Source: Thermococcus profundus (GTDB taxonomy: Archaea; Methanobacteriota_B; Thermococci; Thermococcales; Thermococcaceae). From it: a stretch of DNA of 64,000 nt. Shown here in pieces: positions 29,821 through 39,445 of this stretch. The stretch spans positions 62,001 to 126,000 of the forward strand of contig NZ_CP014862.1 in NCBI RefSeq assembly GCF_002214585.1, given 5' to 3'. A program made the translations under genes and the position numbers. The notes below the pieces were generated by a model that was not told the DNA's origin, ran no database searches, and saw only the letters and a program-made list of their open reading frames with translations. Every line of letters starts with the position of its first letter. Positions within the stretch are counted from its first letter, which is position 1.

Positions 29821-30430
29821 GCCCCGAGCAGCTTTCTTCTTTTAAATTTCCGTCCACTATACGGAACGTTCTATCGCAGAGGGGACACATGATCTCGGGG
29901 AAGTGTGTAACGGCTATCACCGTCCTGCCCTCTTCCTTGAACTTTCGAAGGAGGCCAATGAACTGAACCCTGGATTCATAATCGAGGGAAACCAGGGGCT
30001 CATCAAGCAGTAGCAGGTCGGGGTCGCCCAAGAGGGTGCACACTATCTCGGCCTTTCTCACGTTGCCGTGGGACAGCTCCTCAACGGGCTTGTCAAGGTA
30101 CTCCTTGAGTCCCAGGGCCTCAATGAGATCCAGATCGACATTTCTAACCCCGAGTATTCTCCCAAAGACGTCGAGGTTCTCCCTCACCGTGAGCTTGGGG
30201 TAAAGGGCAGGCCTCTGGCCGAGTATCCCGACTGTCCTTGCGTTCACCATGACCTCCCCGGAGTACTCAACGAGCCCGGCTATGGCGTTGAGGAGGGTTG
30301 TCTTCCCTGTTCCGTTCTTGCCGACTATGCAGAGAAACTCCCCCCTCTTCACGCGAAGGTTGATCCCCCTGAGAACTGGAACGCCGCCGTAGGATTTCGT
30401 GAGCCCTCTGACTATCACAGCGTACTCCAT
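29813..30430 (-). CDS. ABC transporter ATP-binding protein (third system)
   Basis: A 205-residue ATPase with Walker A GKNGTGKT, a signature changed to LSHGNVRK, Walker B LLLLDEP and H-loop VTHFPE. Two Cys pairs (MCPLCDR) lie near the C terminus, and SCSGLT ends the protein; these could bind a metal. Its start overlaps the permease gene by 16 bases, so the two are coupled. Cargo unknown. Confidence 0.88.
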   Translation of the reverse strand: MEYAVIVRGLTKSYGGVPVLRGINLRVKRGEFLCIVGKNGTGKTTLLNAIAGLVEYSGEVMVNARTVGILGQRPALYPKLTVRENLDVFGRILGVRNVDLDLIEALGLKEYLDKPVEELSHGNVRKAEIVCTLLGDPDLLLLDEPLVSLDYESRVQFIGLLRKFKEEGRTVIAVTHFPEIMCPLCDRTFRIVDGNLKEESCSGLT

Positions 30431-31464
30431 TCCTTAACCCTCCTGTAGAGCAGGACGTTGATGAGGGCCAAGAGGACTATGGTGAGAACCAGATAACCCA
30501 GATAGTCCCAGAAAAGGCCCGGGTTAACTTTCCGAAACATAAACGCCCTCAGAAGGACCCCTGAATAGTATGTCGGAAGCAGGTGGTCCAGCCTTTGAAA
30601 CGCGGAAGGAAAGAATCCAGCCGGATACAGCAAACCGGACATGAGAGCCAGAAAACCGGCAGTTATCTGGAGAAGCGATTTTGAGTGTCCCTCGAAGCGG
30701 AAGGCAAAGACAAAACACAGGCCGATTAGGGAGAGATAAAGGGTAGTCAGGAGGAGGACCAGAAGAACCCACCAGCTAAGCCCCACGTCACTTCCAGCGT
30801 AGTCGTAGACGAGCTTGGCCATGCCAGCTTGAACGAGGATTATTCCCTCCCCCACAAGGACCTTCGCAGTGAAGTTGAGGGGGAGCGAGGAGTAGAGTTT
30901 CAGCCTGGGCAGAACACCACGCTCCTCTATCGCGGTGCTCGGGATGAGCTCCATACCCACTAGAACCGAGAGCATAACGAGAACCCCTGGAAAGAAGAAC
31001 TCGGGAAGGGATGCGTGCCTGTTAAGGGGGCGCGCCTCTATTTGGGTGGCCCCCATCCTTATCCTGAGTATTTCCAAGAGGTTCTCGGAAATGGCCGCGA
31101 CGGGCGTCATAGAATCATCGTAGTAGACCACGTAGCTCGCGTTTGTGAAGTCCCTGTAGTTTTTTATCTCGATGACCACGTAGTACTCCTCCCTCTGGAG
31201 CTTCCTGACAGCCGAGTCCACGGAGGGCTCGAGGTTAGGGGAAGAAAAAGTCCTGGCTATCGCCATTATGGCGTTCACCTGGGCCTGGCTGAGGTTTTTA
31301 TCGTCTATGACCACGGCAATGGGGGTATCAGTTGGAATGGCCTCCTGGTAGGTTGTAAAAACAAGGCCAAAGAAGAGGGGGAGTCCGAATATCATGAAGA
31401 GAAGGGCCTTTCTCTTTGATGTGAGCTTTATCTCCTTGAGTATAAGGGGAAACAGCTTTGACAC
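30415..31464 (-). CDS. ABC-2 type permease
   Basis: About 349 residues. A first membrane helix (about 20-40) is followed by a large extracellular domain (40-160) and then five membrane helices. This is the ABC-2 drug/polymer exporter layout with a single permease and a separate ATPase. GTG 31464, five bases after AAGGTGGT, is the likely start; GTG 31473 is an alternative. Paired with the ATPase at 29813-30430. No cargo can be inferred. Confidence 0.82.
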   Translation of the reverse strand: MSKLFPLILKEIKLTSKRKALLFMIFGLPLFFGLVFTTYQEAIPTDTPIAVVIDDKNLSQAQVNAIMAIARTFSSPNLEPSVDSAVRKLQREEYYVVIEIKNYRDFTNASYVVYYDDSMTPVAAISENLLEILRIRMGATQIEARPLNRHASLPEFFFPGVLVMLSVLVGMELIPSTAIEERGVLPRLKLYSSLPLNFTAKVLVGEGIILVQAGMAKLVYDYAGSDVGLSWWVLLVLLLTTLYLSLIGLCFVFAFRFEGHSKSLLQITAGFLALMSGLLYPAGFFPSAFQRLDHLLPTYYSGVLLRAFMFRKVNPGLFWDYLGYLVLTIVLLALINVLLYRRVKEWSTL

Positions 31465-31511
31465 CAGGACCACCTTCAGAGGGAAAAGAAGAAATGGAAT
31501 AAAAAGCTAAC

Positions 31512-32630
31512 TCAGCCTTCTATGGTCATGTTGTTCAGTTGCTCTTGTATTCGCTTTTGAGCCTCTTGGGCTATCTGGTTAGCCTCCGCCCGCTGGGTGG
31601 AGGTGTATCCCCCGTACCCAGTGGCTACCTCTAGTACATCCTCGATCTCCTTCTTGGTAACCGTCAGCTCCTGAACCACGTACTTGCCGTCCGCCTTGAT
31701 CTTGATCTTCCCGATGATGCCCCGAAGCTTTTCAACGAGGGCTTTCTCCCTCGGATTCATATCACCCAACTGACCGAGGGACAGGGTGGTGTTGGCGAGG
31801 GTTAAGAGAGCATCGGCGTTCTTAACGATGTTTTTGGCAGAAGCCTCGTCGACGGCCTTGAGAACGGTCTTTACGGTGTACTCATCCCCGCTTATCTTGA
31901 GCTTGAAGGAGCCGTAATCGACTTTGCCGATGACACTGAGGATCTGGGCCTCCTCACTGCTGGAGGGCTTGATGTCACCAAGGTGACCCGTGAGGTAATC
32001 CACGTCGTAGACCAGCACGAGGTTGCCCGAGCCGACCTTGTCAACCACGTCCTTGTACTTCTCGGCCCACTTGCCTTTTCCGTTCTTGAGGTCTATGATG
32101 TCTTCAACGAGGGTGAGGCTTGATCCCATAACAACGTAGTCCTTGCCTATTGCCATGGAGAATTCATCGTCGTAGTATATGGTGGCGTCCTTGTAGGTCG
32201 TTCTCTTAACCTCGCTCTCGGAAGTCAGGTTCTCCACCTTCTTCTTTATCTCAGACGTATCGAAGTTCCCCTCAACGTATACGGCGACTTTTGGGCTTTC
32301 GTAATCGGATTTGGGAATGCTCGTAACGGAGAACACAACCCTCGAAACGTCCTCTGGATCGATACCCAAGTCCTCCTTCAGATCGGACCTCATCTCAACG
32401 TAAGCGTCGTAGACGGACTTACCTTCCTCATAGGGGGTCTCCTTCATCAGATCCTTCAGGTCGCTCAGCGTTGAGGCGTCAAAAACCCCGGCCACCACGG
32501 CGTCCTCTGGGACGAGCTTGAGCCAGTCTGCCCCTCCGGAGGACTGAGTGCATCCGCTTATCGAAACGGTGCCAAGAACTACTACAAACACCATAAGTAG
32601 TGCAAAGAGCCTTGTACCCTTTACGCCCAT
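31512..32630 (-). CDS. Surface lipoprotein, about 370 residues
   Basis: A 372-residue protein. A signal sequence ends in a lipobox (SISGC, Cys27), so it is membrane-anchored by lipid and exposed outside. The body is beta-rich with repeats of strand-like segments (VVAGVFDASTL, VVMGSSLTLVEDIIDL) and an Ala/Gln-rich C-terminal helix (AQEAQKRIQEQLNNM). No named family was recognised with confidence. It has its own reverse-strand TATA box (AAATATAAAT, 32688-32697) and ribosome site GGTGAG, so it is not simply part of the ABC pair downstream. Confidence 0.72.
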   Translation of the reverse strand: MGVKGTRLFALLMVFVVVLGTVSISGCTQSSGGADWLKLVPEDAVVAGVFDASTLSDLKDLMKETPYEEGKSVYDAYVEMRSDLKEDLGIDPEDVSRVVFSVTSIPKSDYESPKVAVYVEGNFDTSEIKKKVENLTSESEVKRTTYKDATIYYDDEFSMAIGKDYVVMGSSLTLVEDIIDLKNGKGKWAEKYKDVVDKVGSGNLVLVYDVDYLTGHLGDIKPSSSEEAQILSVIGKVDYGSFKLKISGDEYTVKTVLKAVDEASAKNIVKNADALLTLANTTLSLGQLGDMNPREKALVEKLRGIIGKIKIKADGKYVVQELTVTKKEIEDVLEVATGYGGYTSTQRAEANQIAQEAQKRIQEQLNNMTIEG

Positions 32631-32751
32631 CTTACTCACCTCTGTTCTAACGCAGCATTTCAAACATTGTATCTGATAATGACCACTATTTATATTTTTC
32701 CCCGGCCGCAAGGTTATTATTCCTTCCCCACAAACATCGGTAGGTGATAGG

Positions 32752-33960
32752 ATGAAAGTTGGAGTGGTCTTTGGTGTTAGCGAGCTGGCCGATCCTTCGG
32801 CCTTCGAAAAGAAAGCCTCGGATTTTCTAACTGCCCTCGCAAGGGAGTTTGAAATCATGGGGGGAGTCTTCGTATCGAAAAAGGCAGACTTCAAGGGGAT
32901 AAAGGAAGAGGTAGACTTCAACGAGGCAGACGTCCTCCTCATCTACCCCCTAACGGGTGGCACCGAGAACGGCCTAAAAGAGTTCGCAGTTTACAGAAAG
33001 CCCGTTGTGATCTACGGGGATCCGTTCAACAACTCGATAGCGGCGGGCATAGAGCTCAGGGAGTACTTCAGGGAGCGCCTCCTTCCGGCAGTGCTCGTCA
33101 ACAGCATGGAAGAGCTGAAGGCGGCCCTGCTGGGCTATGAAGACATGATGGAGATCTTCGAGAAGTTTTTGAGGGTGAGGCTCGGTCTCATAGGCAGGGT
33201 CTCGCCCTGGTTGATCAACGAGCGCTTTGAACTCCCCTACGTCCACATAAGCCTCAAGAAGTTCTACGAGTACTACGGTGGGGTAACCGAGGAAGAAGGA
33301 TGGAAGGCCGTCGAGGACGTAGTTTCAAGGGCCAAGGAGATAAGGGAGCCAGACAGGAAAGAGCTCACAAAGGCCGGGAAAGTCTACGTGGCCCTGAAGA
33401 GAATCGTTGAGGACTACAAGCTGGACGGCTTCACGATAGGGTGCTTCGACCTCATAGGGAAGATAAACACGACCCCCTGCCTCGCCCTGGCCATGTTCAA
33501 CGCGGAAGGAATTCCCGCCGCGTGCGAGGGCGAGCTGAACTCTCTTCTCGGCATGGTCATAGCGAGGCGCTTTTTCAACAAGCCTGCTTTCATGGGAAAC
33601 ATAGCGGACTACGGGGAAGATTACGTTATCCTCGCCCACTGCACTGCACCGTTAATAGGACGCTACATCCTCAGAACGCACTTCGAGAGCGGAACCGGCG
33701 TCGGTGTAGCCGTTGAACTGCCGAAGGGTAGAGCGAGCCTCCTTAAGATAAGGGGGAGGAAAGCCGTGGTGGCCGGCGTAGAAGTTGTGGGGATAGAGAA
33801 GAGCGAGCAACGGTGCAGGACACAGCTGAAGCTCCGTATCGAGGAAGCCGGCGACTTCATTGACGGAACGATAGGGAACCATCACCTCCTAATCTACGCG
33901 GACAGCGAGGAGCTGGCAGACTTGCTCAGCGAACTCGGGTTTGAGGTGATGCTCTACTGA
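32752..33960 (+). CDS. L-fucose/L-arabinose isomerase-fold protein
   Basis: A 402-residue protein with the two-domain fold of fucose and arabinose isomerases. It shows the N-terminal alpha/beta domain and, in the C-terminal half, segments such as GFTIGCFDLIGKINTTPCLALAMFNAEG, ACEGELNSLLGM and FMGNIADY, which resemble the isomerase metal-site region. Some thermococcal members lack known substrates. No sugar-use genes lie next to it; the neighbour is a divergent lipoprotein. Could be a sugar isomerase or a related sulfoquinovose or inositol pathway enzyme. The fold assignment is moderately secure, the substrate is not. Confidence 0.65.
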   Translation: MKVGVVFGVSELADPSAFEKKASDFLTALAREFEIMGGVFVSKKADFKGIKEEVDFNEADVLLIYPLTGGTENGLKEFAVYRKPVVIYGDPFNNSIAAGIELREYFRERLLPAVLVNSMEELKAALLGYEDMMEIFEKFLRVRLGLIGRVSPWLINERFELPYVHISLKKFYEYYGGVTEEEGWKAVEDVVSRAKEIREPDRKELTKAGKVYVALKRIVEDYKLDGFTIGCFDLIGKINTTPCLALAMFNAEGIPAACEGELNSLLGMVIARRFFNKPAFMGNIADYGEDYVILAHCTAPLIGRYILRTHFESGTGVGVAVELPKGRASLLKIRGRKAVVAGVEVVGIEKSEQRCRTQLKLRIEEAGDFIDGTIGNHHLLIYADSEELADLLSELGFEVMLY

Positions 33961-34026
33961 GCCTTCTTGCTTTCCTTTTTATTAAAAAACCAAGAAGAGA
34001 CCATCAGAAAACAAAAAAGAAAGAAT

Positions 34027-36327
34027 TCAGGCCTTCTTCCCAAGGAGTTTTATGCCCAGCACTGAGGCAAGCCCTATGCCCACCGGGATTGGGTTCAGAG
34101 TAGCTGAGAGAATGCCCACCGTGGCGAGGAGCCCCCTGAGTTCTTTTCTTATATGAACGCCGAACCAGCCGGTCAGGCTTATGGCCAGGATGTACATCAC
34201 GAGCAGTGTCGCCCCGAAGTCATAAGCCACGATCAGCACTGTCTTCGCAGTCCACTCATGCACGGTTATCAGGAACATCTCCGGGTGGGTGAAGTAGATG
34301 TACGGGCCTATGTATCCCGCCAAGGCGTACTTCACCGCGTTCATTGCGGTCTTCCAGAAGTCTCCGCCGGCCAGCGTTGAACCGGCGTAACTGGCCAGGG
34401 CCACCGGTGGGGTAACGTCCGCCAGTATTCCAAAGTAGAACACGAAGAAGTGGGCGGCTAAAAGCGCTATCGGTGTTCCAAAGCCCGGAACGGGGAGGTT
34501 GTATGGCTCCAAGTTTTGAACGGCGTTGTATATTGCCGGCGCCGCAACCAGGGAGGTTATGATGTAGTTGGCGGTCGTTGGAACACCCATTCCAAGGATC
34601 AGGCTAAAGATCATCGTCAGGATCAGGAGGAGCCACAGGTTGCCAGCTGTTAGGTCGACGAGACGGTAGCCGAGGCTGGTAACGAGGCCCGTCATTGTCA
34701 GAACACCCTGTATCAGTCCGGCGCTCGCGGCCGCCAGCATAACCGCCACGCTCGTCGTTCCAGCGTCTATCATCGACTGGTACGTGGCCTCGTACATCTT
34801 CCTTCCTCCCTCGCTCTTTGAGATGTAGCCGACGATGAGGGAGAACACTATGCCCATGACGCCGCTCATCAGGAGAATCTGCTCCTTTGACATGCCCAGG
34901 TACTTCGTGAGGGCCACGAACAGAATGAACAGGAGGCTTATGTAGAGCTTCTCGTTTAGCTCCGCAAACTCCGTTGCAAAGGCAATCCCCACGAGAACGG
35001 CCGCCATGAGGAAGAGCACCCCTGCCACTGGAGTGGACATGGACCTTCCCGTGAACATGAGGAGCGTTGTTAGGAGAACCACTGCAACGTAGAAGCCTTC
35101 ATGACCCTTTATCTCGTCCTTCGATATCCAGGCAACCCAGATGGCCACACCGAGGGATGAAACAGCCGATACGTGGGGCGGAATTCCCCACACGAGGGCG
35201 ACTGTGATGACCACTATAGGAAGCAGGATGTAGAGCTTCCTAACGAAGTAGCTCAGCGGGGCGAAGTGTTCAGTTGGCATACCCTTGAGGCCGAGCCTCT
35301 TGGTCTCAAGGTCTATGAAGAGGTAAACCCCAGCGTAGTAAACCAAGGCTGGGATCACCGCCGCTATGATGAGCTTGTTGTAGGGAACGCCGAGAAGCTC
35401 GGCCATGATGAACGCCGCGGCACCCATGATTGGCGGCATGAGCTGGCCGCCGGTTGAGGCAACGGGCTCGACTGCTCCAGCTATCTCAGGCGGATATCCA
35501 GCCTTCTTCATCAGGGGTATTGTGAACGTTCCAGTTGTAAGGACGTTGGCTACGCTCGAGCCGCTGACGGTTCCCATGAGTCCGCTGGATACAACGGCGG
35601 ACTTTGCCGGGCCTCCGGGCCGTTTCCCGAAGAGCGTTATCATGAACTCCGTTATGTAGTCGCTTATGCCTATCTTCAGCAGGAACGCCCCAAAGAACAC
35701 GAAGGCAAAGACGTAAGCGGTCATAACGGAGAACGGGATCCCAAAGATGCCCTCCTCAAAGTAGAGCTGCTGCGTGAAGCGGATCCAGTCGAAGTTCAGA
35801 TCCCTGATTCCGTAGATGAGGAAGACCAAGACGACCGTCGGGAGGACCCATCCTAGGACCCTCCTCGTGGCCTCAAGCACGAGGATTATCGCGAGAACAC
35901 CGAAGATCACATCCTGCTGGTAGACGTCGGCAAACACAGAGTACCGAGGGTAAACGACGAAGAGGTAGAGTGAAGCAACAACTCCAAGGATGGCCAGGAG
36001 GTAATCATACACCGGCACCTTTTTGAAGCCCTTCTCGGTTTTCCTGAACGGATACAGCAGGTACGTCATCAGGAGTATCATCGCCAGCACGAACGCCTCG
36101 TTCTGTTTTGGCTGGAAGAAAGTTTTGAGTATCCCTATTTTTATGCCCATCCTAGCAAACATGTCGTAGAGGGTGTAGTTGAAGGTGAAGATAAAGAGAA
36201 TCTCGTATATACCGATGAGGATTGCGGCGGTCTTAACCACAAGATCCAGCCATGGGGGGAGCTTTCGTGTGCGTTCTATAACAACCTTCTCCTTTTCCCC
36301 GGCACCCTCAACTCCAACTTCGCTCAC
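34027..36327 (-). CDS. TRAP transporter fused permease (TAXI family)
   Basis: A 766-residue membrane protein with about 18-20 hydrophobic segments: a small DctQ-like part fused to a large DctM-like part, as in TAXI-TRAP carriers. Motifs include GFGTPIALLAAHFFVFYFGILADVTPPVALASYAG and GLMGTVSGSSVANV. With the solute-binding lipoprotein upstream it takes up an organic acid or related anion using an ion gradient. GTG 36327 is the start, preceded by GGGAGGTG; the DUF1850 stop overlaps this region by a few bases. Last gene of a three-gene operon. Confidence 0.93.
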   Translation of the reverse strand: MSEVGVEGAGEKEKVVIERTRKLPPWLDLVVKTAAILIGIYEILFIFTFNYTLYDMFARMGIKIGILKTFFQPKQNEAFVLAMILLMTYLLYPFRKTEKGFKKVPVYDYLLAILGVVASLYLFVVYPRYSVFADVYQQDVIFGVLAIILVLEATRRVLGWVLPTVVLVFLIYGIRDLNFDWIRFTQQLYFEEGIFGIPFSVMTAYVFAFVFFGAFLLKIGISDYITEFMITLFGKRPGGPAKSAVVSSGLMGTVSGSSVANVLTTGTFTIPLMKKAGYPPEIAGAVEPVASTGGQLMPPIMGAAAFIMAELLGVPYNKLIIAAVIPALVYYAGVYLFIDLETKRLGLKGMPTEHFAPLSYFVRKLYILLPIVVITVALVWGIPPHVSAVSSLGVAIWVAWISKDEIKGHEGFYVAVVLLTTLLMFTGRSMSTPVAGVLFLMAAVLVGIAFATEFAELNEKLYISLLFILFVALTKYLGMSKEQILLMSGVMGIVFSLIVGYISKSEGGRKMYEATYQSMIDAGTTSVAVMLAAASAGLIQGVLTMTGLVTSLGYRLVDLTAGNLWLLLILTMIFSLILGMGVPTTANYIITSLVAAPAIYNAVQNLEPYNLPVPGFGTPIALLAAHFFVFYFGILADVTPPVALASYAGSTLAGGDFWKTAMNAVKYALAGYIGPYIYFTHPEMFLITVHEWTAKTVLIVAYDFGATLLVMYILAISLTGWFGVHIRKELRGLLATVGILSATLNPIPVGIGLASVLGIKLLGKKA

Positions 36328-36328
36328 T

Positions 36329-36787
36329 TTAACACCTCCCAACTATTTTCTGGATGAGGAAGCATCTTTCAACCCTGAAGCTGACCAGGGTATCACCGGC
36401 AGGCTTGAGGGCCAGTCTACCGTTCACGTATATCCTGGCCCTGTTAAGGGGGATGAACCAGAAATCAAGGCTTTTCCCAAGCGGGATGTTTATCTCCTTA
36501 AAATAAAATCCGTTCCTTATTGTTTGGAAGTCCTCGGGAAGGCCGGCACCAAAGTCCTTCCACCACATCTGCCTAGCGTATATCCCGCTGGAGTTCACCT
36601 CGAGAACTTCTATAACTTCACTCCTCTCAACACTGTGGATGTAATCTATCGTTACATTGAGATCGCCGAGGGGATAAACCCTCTCGGAACTGCCGTCGCT
36701 TATGCTCAGGCAGTAAGACGGGAACAGAAAACCCAGACCAGCAACGGCGAACAGAAAAAAGAAAAGAAACTTTCTCAACGGCCTCAC
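36329..36787 (-). CDS. DUF1850 protein of a TAXI-TRAP operon
   Basis: A 152-residue protein. It begins with a basic start and a hydrophobic helix (KFLFFFLFAVAGLGFLF, signal or anchor), and the domain has the DUF1850 core DYIHSVERSEVIEVLEV and a FxFKEI segment. DUF1850 proteins are usually encoded between TAXI solute-binding proteins and their permeases, as here; their role is unknown. The gene ends immediately before the permease start and begins four bases after the binding-protein stop. Confidence 0.85.
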   Translation of the reverse strand: MRPLRKFLFFFLFAVAGLGFLFPSYCLSISDGSSERVYPLGDLNVTIDYIHSVERSEVIEVLEVNSSGIYARQMWWKDFGAGLPEDFQTIRNGFYFKEINIPLGKSLDFWFIPLNRARIYVNGRLALKPAGDTLVSFRVERCFLIQKIVGRC

Positions 36788-36791
36788 CCGT

Positions 36792-37859
36792 TCACGGCTT
36801 AAGGTTGTCCGGTACGGTGATTCCCTTCTCCTCGTAGTACTTGATGGCCCCTGGGTGGAGCGGGATGCTCATACCGTCGAGGGCAGTGTCGAGGCTTATG
36901 TACTTGGTCTTGGCGTGTACTTTGTGGAGCTCGTCGAGGTTGTCGAAGAGTATCTTGGTCATCTTGTAAACGAGGTCGTCCGGAAGGTCGGCGCTGACGG
37001 CGAGCATCGCCTTAACGGCAACCGTCGGGGTGTCCTCCTTCATGCCGTTGTAGGTGTCCTTGGGGAGAACCTGCCTGACGTAGAATATGTAGCCCTGATC
37101 CTTGAGCTTGGCCAGGATATCGTCCGGAATTGGGAGAACCCTGACCGGAGTCTGAACGGCTATCTGGTTGACCGCAGGGGTCGGGGCTCCGGACACTATA
37201 ACAGCGGCGTCGATCTGGCCGAGCTTGAGGCTCTGGGCGGCCTCACTGAACTTCTGGTTGATCTTGTCTATGCTGTCCCAGACGCCCGCAGCCTTGAGGA
37301 TCTGCTCGGCGGCAACGGCAGTACCGCTTCCGGGGGCGCCTATGGCAACCCTCTTGCCCTTGAGATCCTGGAGGCTCTTGATGTCACTGTTCGCCCTCAC
37401 AACGAACTGAACGGTCTCTGGGTAGAGGGCGGCAACGCCGCGGAGCTTCTTAACGGCCTTACCGTCAAACATGTATATGCCCTTGTACGCGTAATAGGCA
37501 ACGTCGTTCTGGAGTATAACGGCCTGGGCTTTACCCTCTCCAATCGCCTTGGCGTTGGTGACGCTGGCCCCGCTCGTCACTGCCTTGGCGCTGACCCCGT
37601 TCTTATTCAGTATCTCGGCGTACTTGGACCCAAGCGGGAAGTAAACACCGCTCGTGCCTCCGGTGTATATGGTTATCGTTCCACTATAGGTGCCGGTTGA
37701 GCTGGAGCTGCTGGAAGTGCTCTTGGTGGTCTGGCCCCCACTAGTGGTGGTTGGTGGAGCCCCACTAGTGGACGTCTTTTCACCACCGCCGCCTATACAG
37801 CCCGCGGCCACGGCCGCAAACACCAACACAACTATCAAACCAACTGCAGTCCACTTCAT
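36792..37859 (-). CDS. TAXI-family TRAP solute-binding lipoprotein
   Basis: A 355-residue lipoprotein with a lipobox at AAGC (Cys21), a long Thr/Ser/Gly linker (25-60) that is probably O-glycosylated, then a periplasmic-type binding domain. TITIYTGGTSGVYFPLGS and the KRVAIGAPGSGTA segment are typical of TAXI proteins. It captures the substrate for the TRAP permease. The substrate is unknown. A reverse-strand TATA box (GTATATAAAT, 37930-37940) and an inverted repeat above it mark the operon promoter. Confidence 0.92.
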   Translation of the reverse strand: MKWTAVGLIVVLVFAAVAAGCIGGGGEKTSTSGAPPTTTSGGQTTKSTSSSSSSTGTYSGTITIYTGGTSGVYFPLGSKYAEILNKNGVSAKAVTSGASVTNAKAIGEGKAQAVILQNDVAYYAYKGIYMFDGKAVKKLRGVAALYPETVQFVVRANSDIKSLQDLKGKRVAIGAPGSGTAVAAEQILKAAGVWDSIDKINQKFSEAAQSLKLGQIDAAVIVSGAPTPAVNQIAVQTPVRVLPIPDDILAKLKDQGYIFYVRQVLPKDTYNGMKEDTPTVAVKAMLAVSADLPDDLVYKMTKILFDNLDELHKVHAKTKYISLDTALDGMSIPLHPGAIKYYEEKGITVPDNLKP

Positions 37860-38167
37860 TGTCTATACCCCCAAACATGTCGTCCGAACAACTAAACAGT
37901 ACATTACAATCAAATTCTGTGAGTCAGGGCATTTATATACTTTACGTTTACCAACAGGTAAACCAAAAATCTTCCCCGTAATCCTCTGGTTTTCAAAAGA
38001 ATATCGGCCATATTAAGTCCTAGTTTGGAGCGAACTTCGAACGTATGTAGAGAGAATGCCACGGACGTTAGTTTTTTGCCATTCTTGTGTCTAAACCAGC
38101 CCAAATTCCCAAACGTTTAAAAGAGAATTTGGCTACCCTTACCTGAAAAATCCCCGGAGGCAAGGGA
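37860..38167. other. Divergent promoter region between the TAXI operon and hps-phi
   Basis: A 308-bp gap without a gene. The left part carries the TAXI operon promoter (reverse TATA, 37930-37940, and the inverted repeat just above). The right part carries the forward TATA-like CGTTTAAAAG (38112-38121) and the ribosome site GGAGG before 38168. The centre is AT-rich with no further structure noticed. Confidence 0.65.
37946..37963. promoter_or_regulatory. Inverted repeat GTTTACC-N4-GGTAAAC upstream of the TAXI operon
   Basis: Perfect seven-base arms, four-base spacer, immediately upstream of the reverse-strand TATA box of the TAXI-TRAP operon. This is where an activator or a BRE-blocking repressor would bind. 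No regulator gene is adjacent. Confidence 0.45.
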
Positions 38168-39388
38168 ATGATACTCCAGGTTGCACTTGATCTGACTGAT
38201 ATAGATCAGGCTCTTTCTATAGCCGAGAAGGCCGCACGCGGAGGGGCCCACTGGCTCGAAGTAGGGACACCGCTCATTAAAAAGGAGGGCATGCGCGCGG
38301 TCGAGCTCATGAAGCGCCGCTTCCCGGACAGGAAGATCGTCGCCGACCTAAAGACGATGGACACGGGCGCCCTCGAAGTCGAGATGGCCGCGAGGCACGG
38401 TGCGGACGTGGTCTCGATTCTCGGAGTTGCCGACGACAAAACCATACTGGACGCCGTCGAAGTGGCGAGGCGCTACGGCATAAGGGTCATGGTCGACCTC
38501 ATAGGCGTCAAGGACAAAGTGAAGCGCGCCAAAGAGCTTGAGAGGATGGGAGTTCACTACATCCTCGTCCACACTGGAATAGACGAGCAGGTTCAGGGCA
38601 AGAGCCCGTTGGAGGATCTCGAAAAAGTTGTCAAAGCTGTAAAGGTTCCAGTGGCGGTAGCGGGCGGCCTCAACCTTGAAACGATACCCAAGGTTATAGA
38701 GCTCGGAGCCACGATAATCATAGTTGGCGGAGCCATAACCAAGGCCGAGAACCCGGAGAAGATAACGAGGCAGATCATAGACCTCTTCTGGGGAGAGTAC
38801 ATGATGACAATAAAGAAGGCCATGGTTGACATCCTCGACCACATAAAGGGCGTCGCAGAGGGACTCAAGCTGGAGCAGGTCCGCGGCTTCGTCGATGCCA
38901 TGATAGGCGCCAACAAGATCTTCATCTACGGCGCCGGAAGGAGCGGTTTAGTTGGAAAAGCCTTCGCAATGAGGCTCATGCACCTCGACTTCAACGTCTA
39001 CGTGGTTGGCGAGACAATAACACCAGCCTTCGAGCCGGGGGATCTGCTCGTAGCCATCAGCGGCTCAGGCGAGACGAAGAGCATCGTCGATGCGGCGCAG
39101 ATAGCGAGGGCAGAAGGAGGCAAAGTGGTGGCGATAACCTCCTACGCCAACTCAACCCTCGGAAAGCTCGCCGATGTCGTCCTGGAGATCCCCGGAAGGA
39201 CGAAGAGCGACGTCCCAACCGACTACATAGCCCGTCAGATGCTCACAAAGTACAAGTGGATAGCCCCGATGGGAACCCTCTTCGAGGACTCCACGATGAT
39301 ACTCCTAGACGGCATCATAGCACTCCTCATGGCCACCTTCCAGAAGACGGAGAAGGACATGAAGAGGAAGCACGCAACGCTGGAATGA
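38168..39388 (+). CDS. Fused 3-hexulose-6-phosphate synthase / 6-phospho-3-hexuloisomerase
   Basis: A 406-residue bifunctional enzyme. The N-terminal half (1-212) is a decarboxylase-like TIM barrel (ADLKTMD and GVADDKTI motifs), which joins or splits formaldehyde and ribulose 5-phosphate. The C-terminal half (213-406) is a SIS-domain isomerase (AGRSGLVGKAFAMRLMHL, ISGSGETKS). In Thermococcales the fused HPS-PHI supplies ribulose 5-phosphate by the reverse ribulose monophosphate route because the oxidative pentose pathway is missing. It has its own promoter and GGAGG. Confidence 0.95.
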   Translation: MILQVALDLTDIDQALSIAEKAARGGAHWLEVGTPLIKKEGMRAVELMKRRFPDRKIVADLKTMDTGALEVEMAARHGADVVSILGVADDKTILDAVEVARRYGIRVMVDLIGVKDKVKRAKELERMGVHYILVHTGIDEQVQGKSPLEDLEKVVKAVKVPVAVAGGLNLETIPKVIELGATIIIVGGAITKAENPEKITRQIIDLFWGEYMMTIKKAMVDILDHIKGVAEGLKLEQVRGFVDAMIGANKIFIYGAGRSGLVGKAFAMRLMHLDFNVYVVGETITPAFEPGDLLVAISGSGETKSIVDAAQIARAEGGKVVAITSYANSTLGKLADVVLEIPGRTKSDVPTDYIARQMLTKYKWIAPMGTLFEDSTMILLDGIIALLMATFQKTEKDMKRKHATLE

Positions 39389-39445
39389 GCAGTTAAACTC
39401 CAACGTTTTTAAACTCCCCCTCCATTTTTTTGTTCGGTGGAAAAA

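Noticed and set aside
37690-37770. Repeated CCCACTAGTGG segments
   Set aside because: They encode the Thr/Ser/Gly linker of the TAXI lipoprotein and lie within its coding frame.
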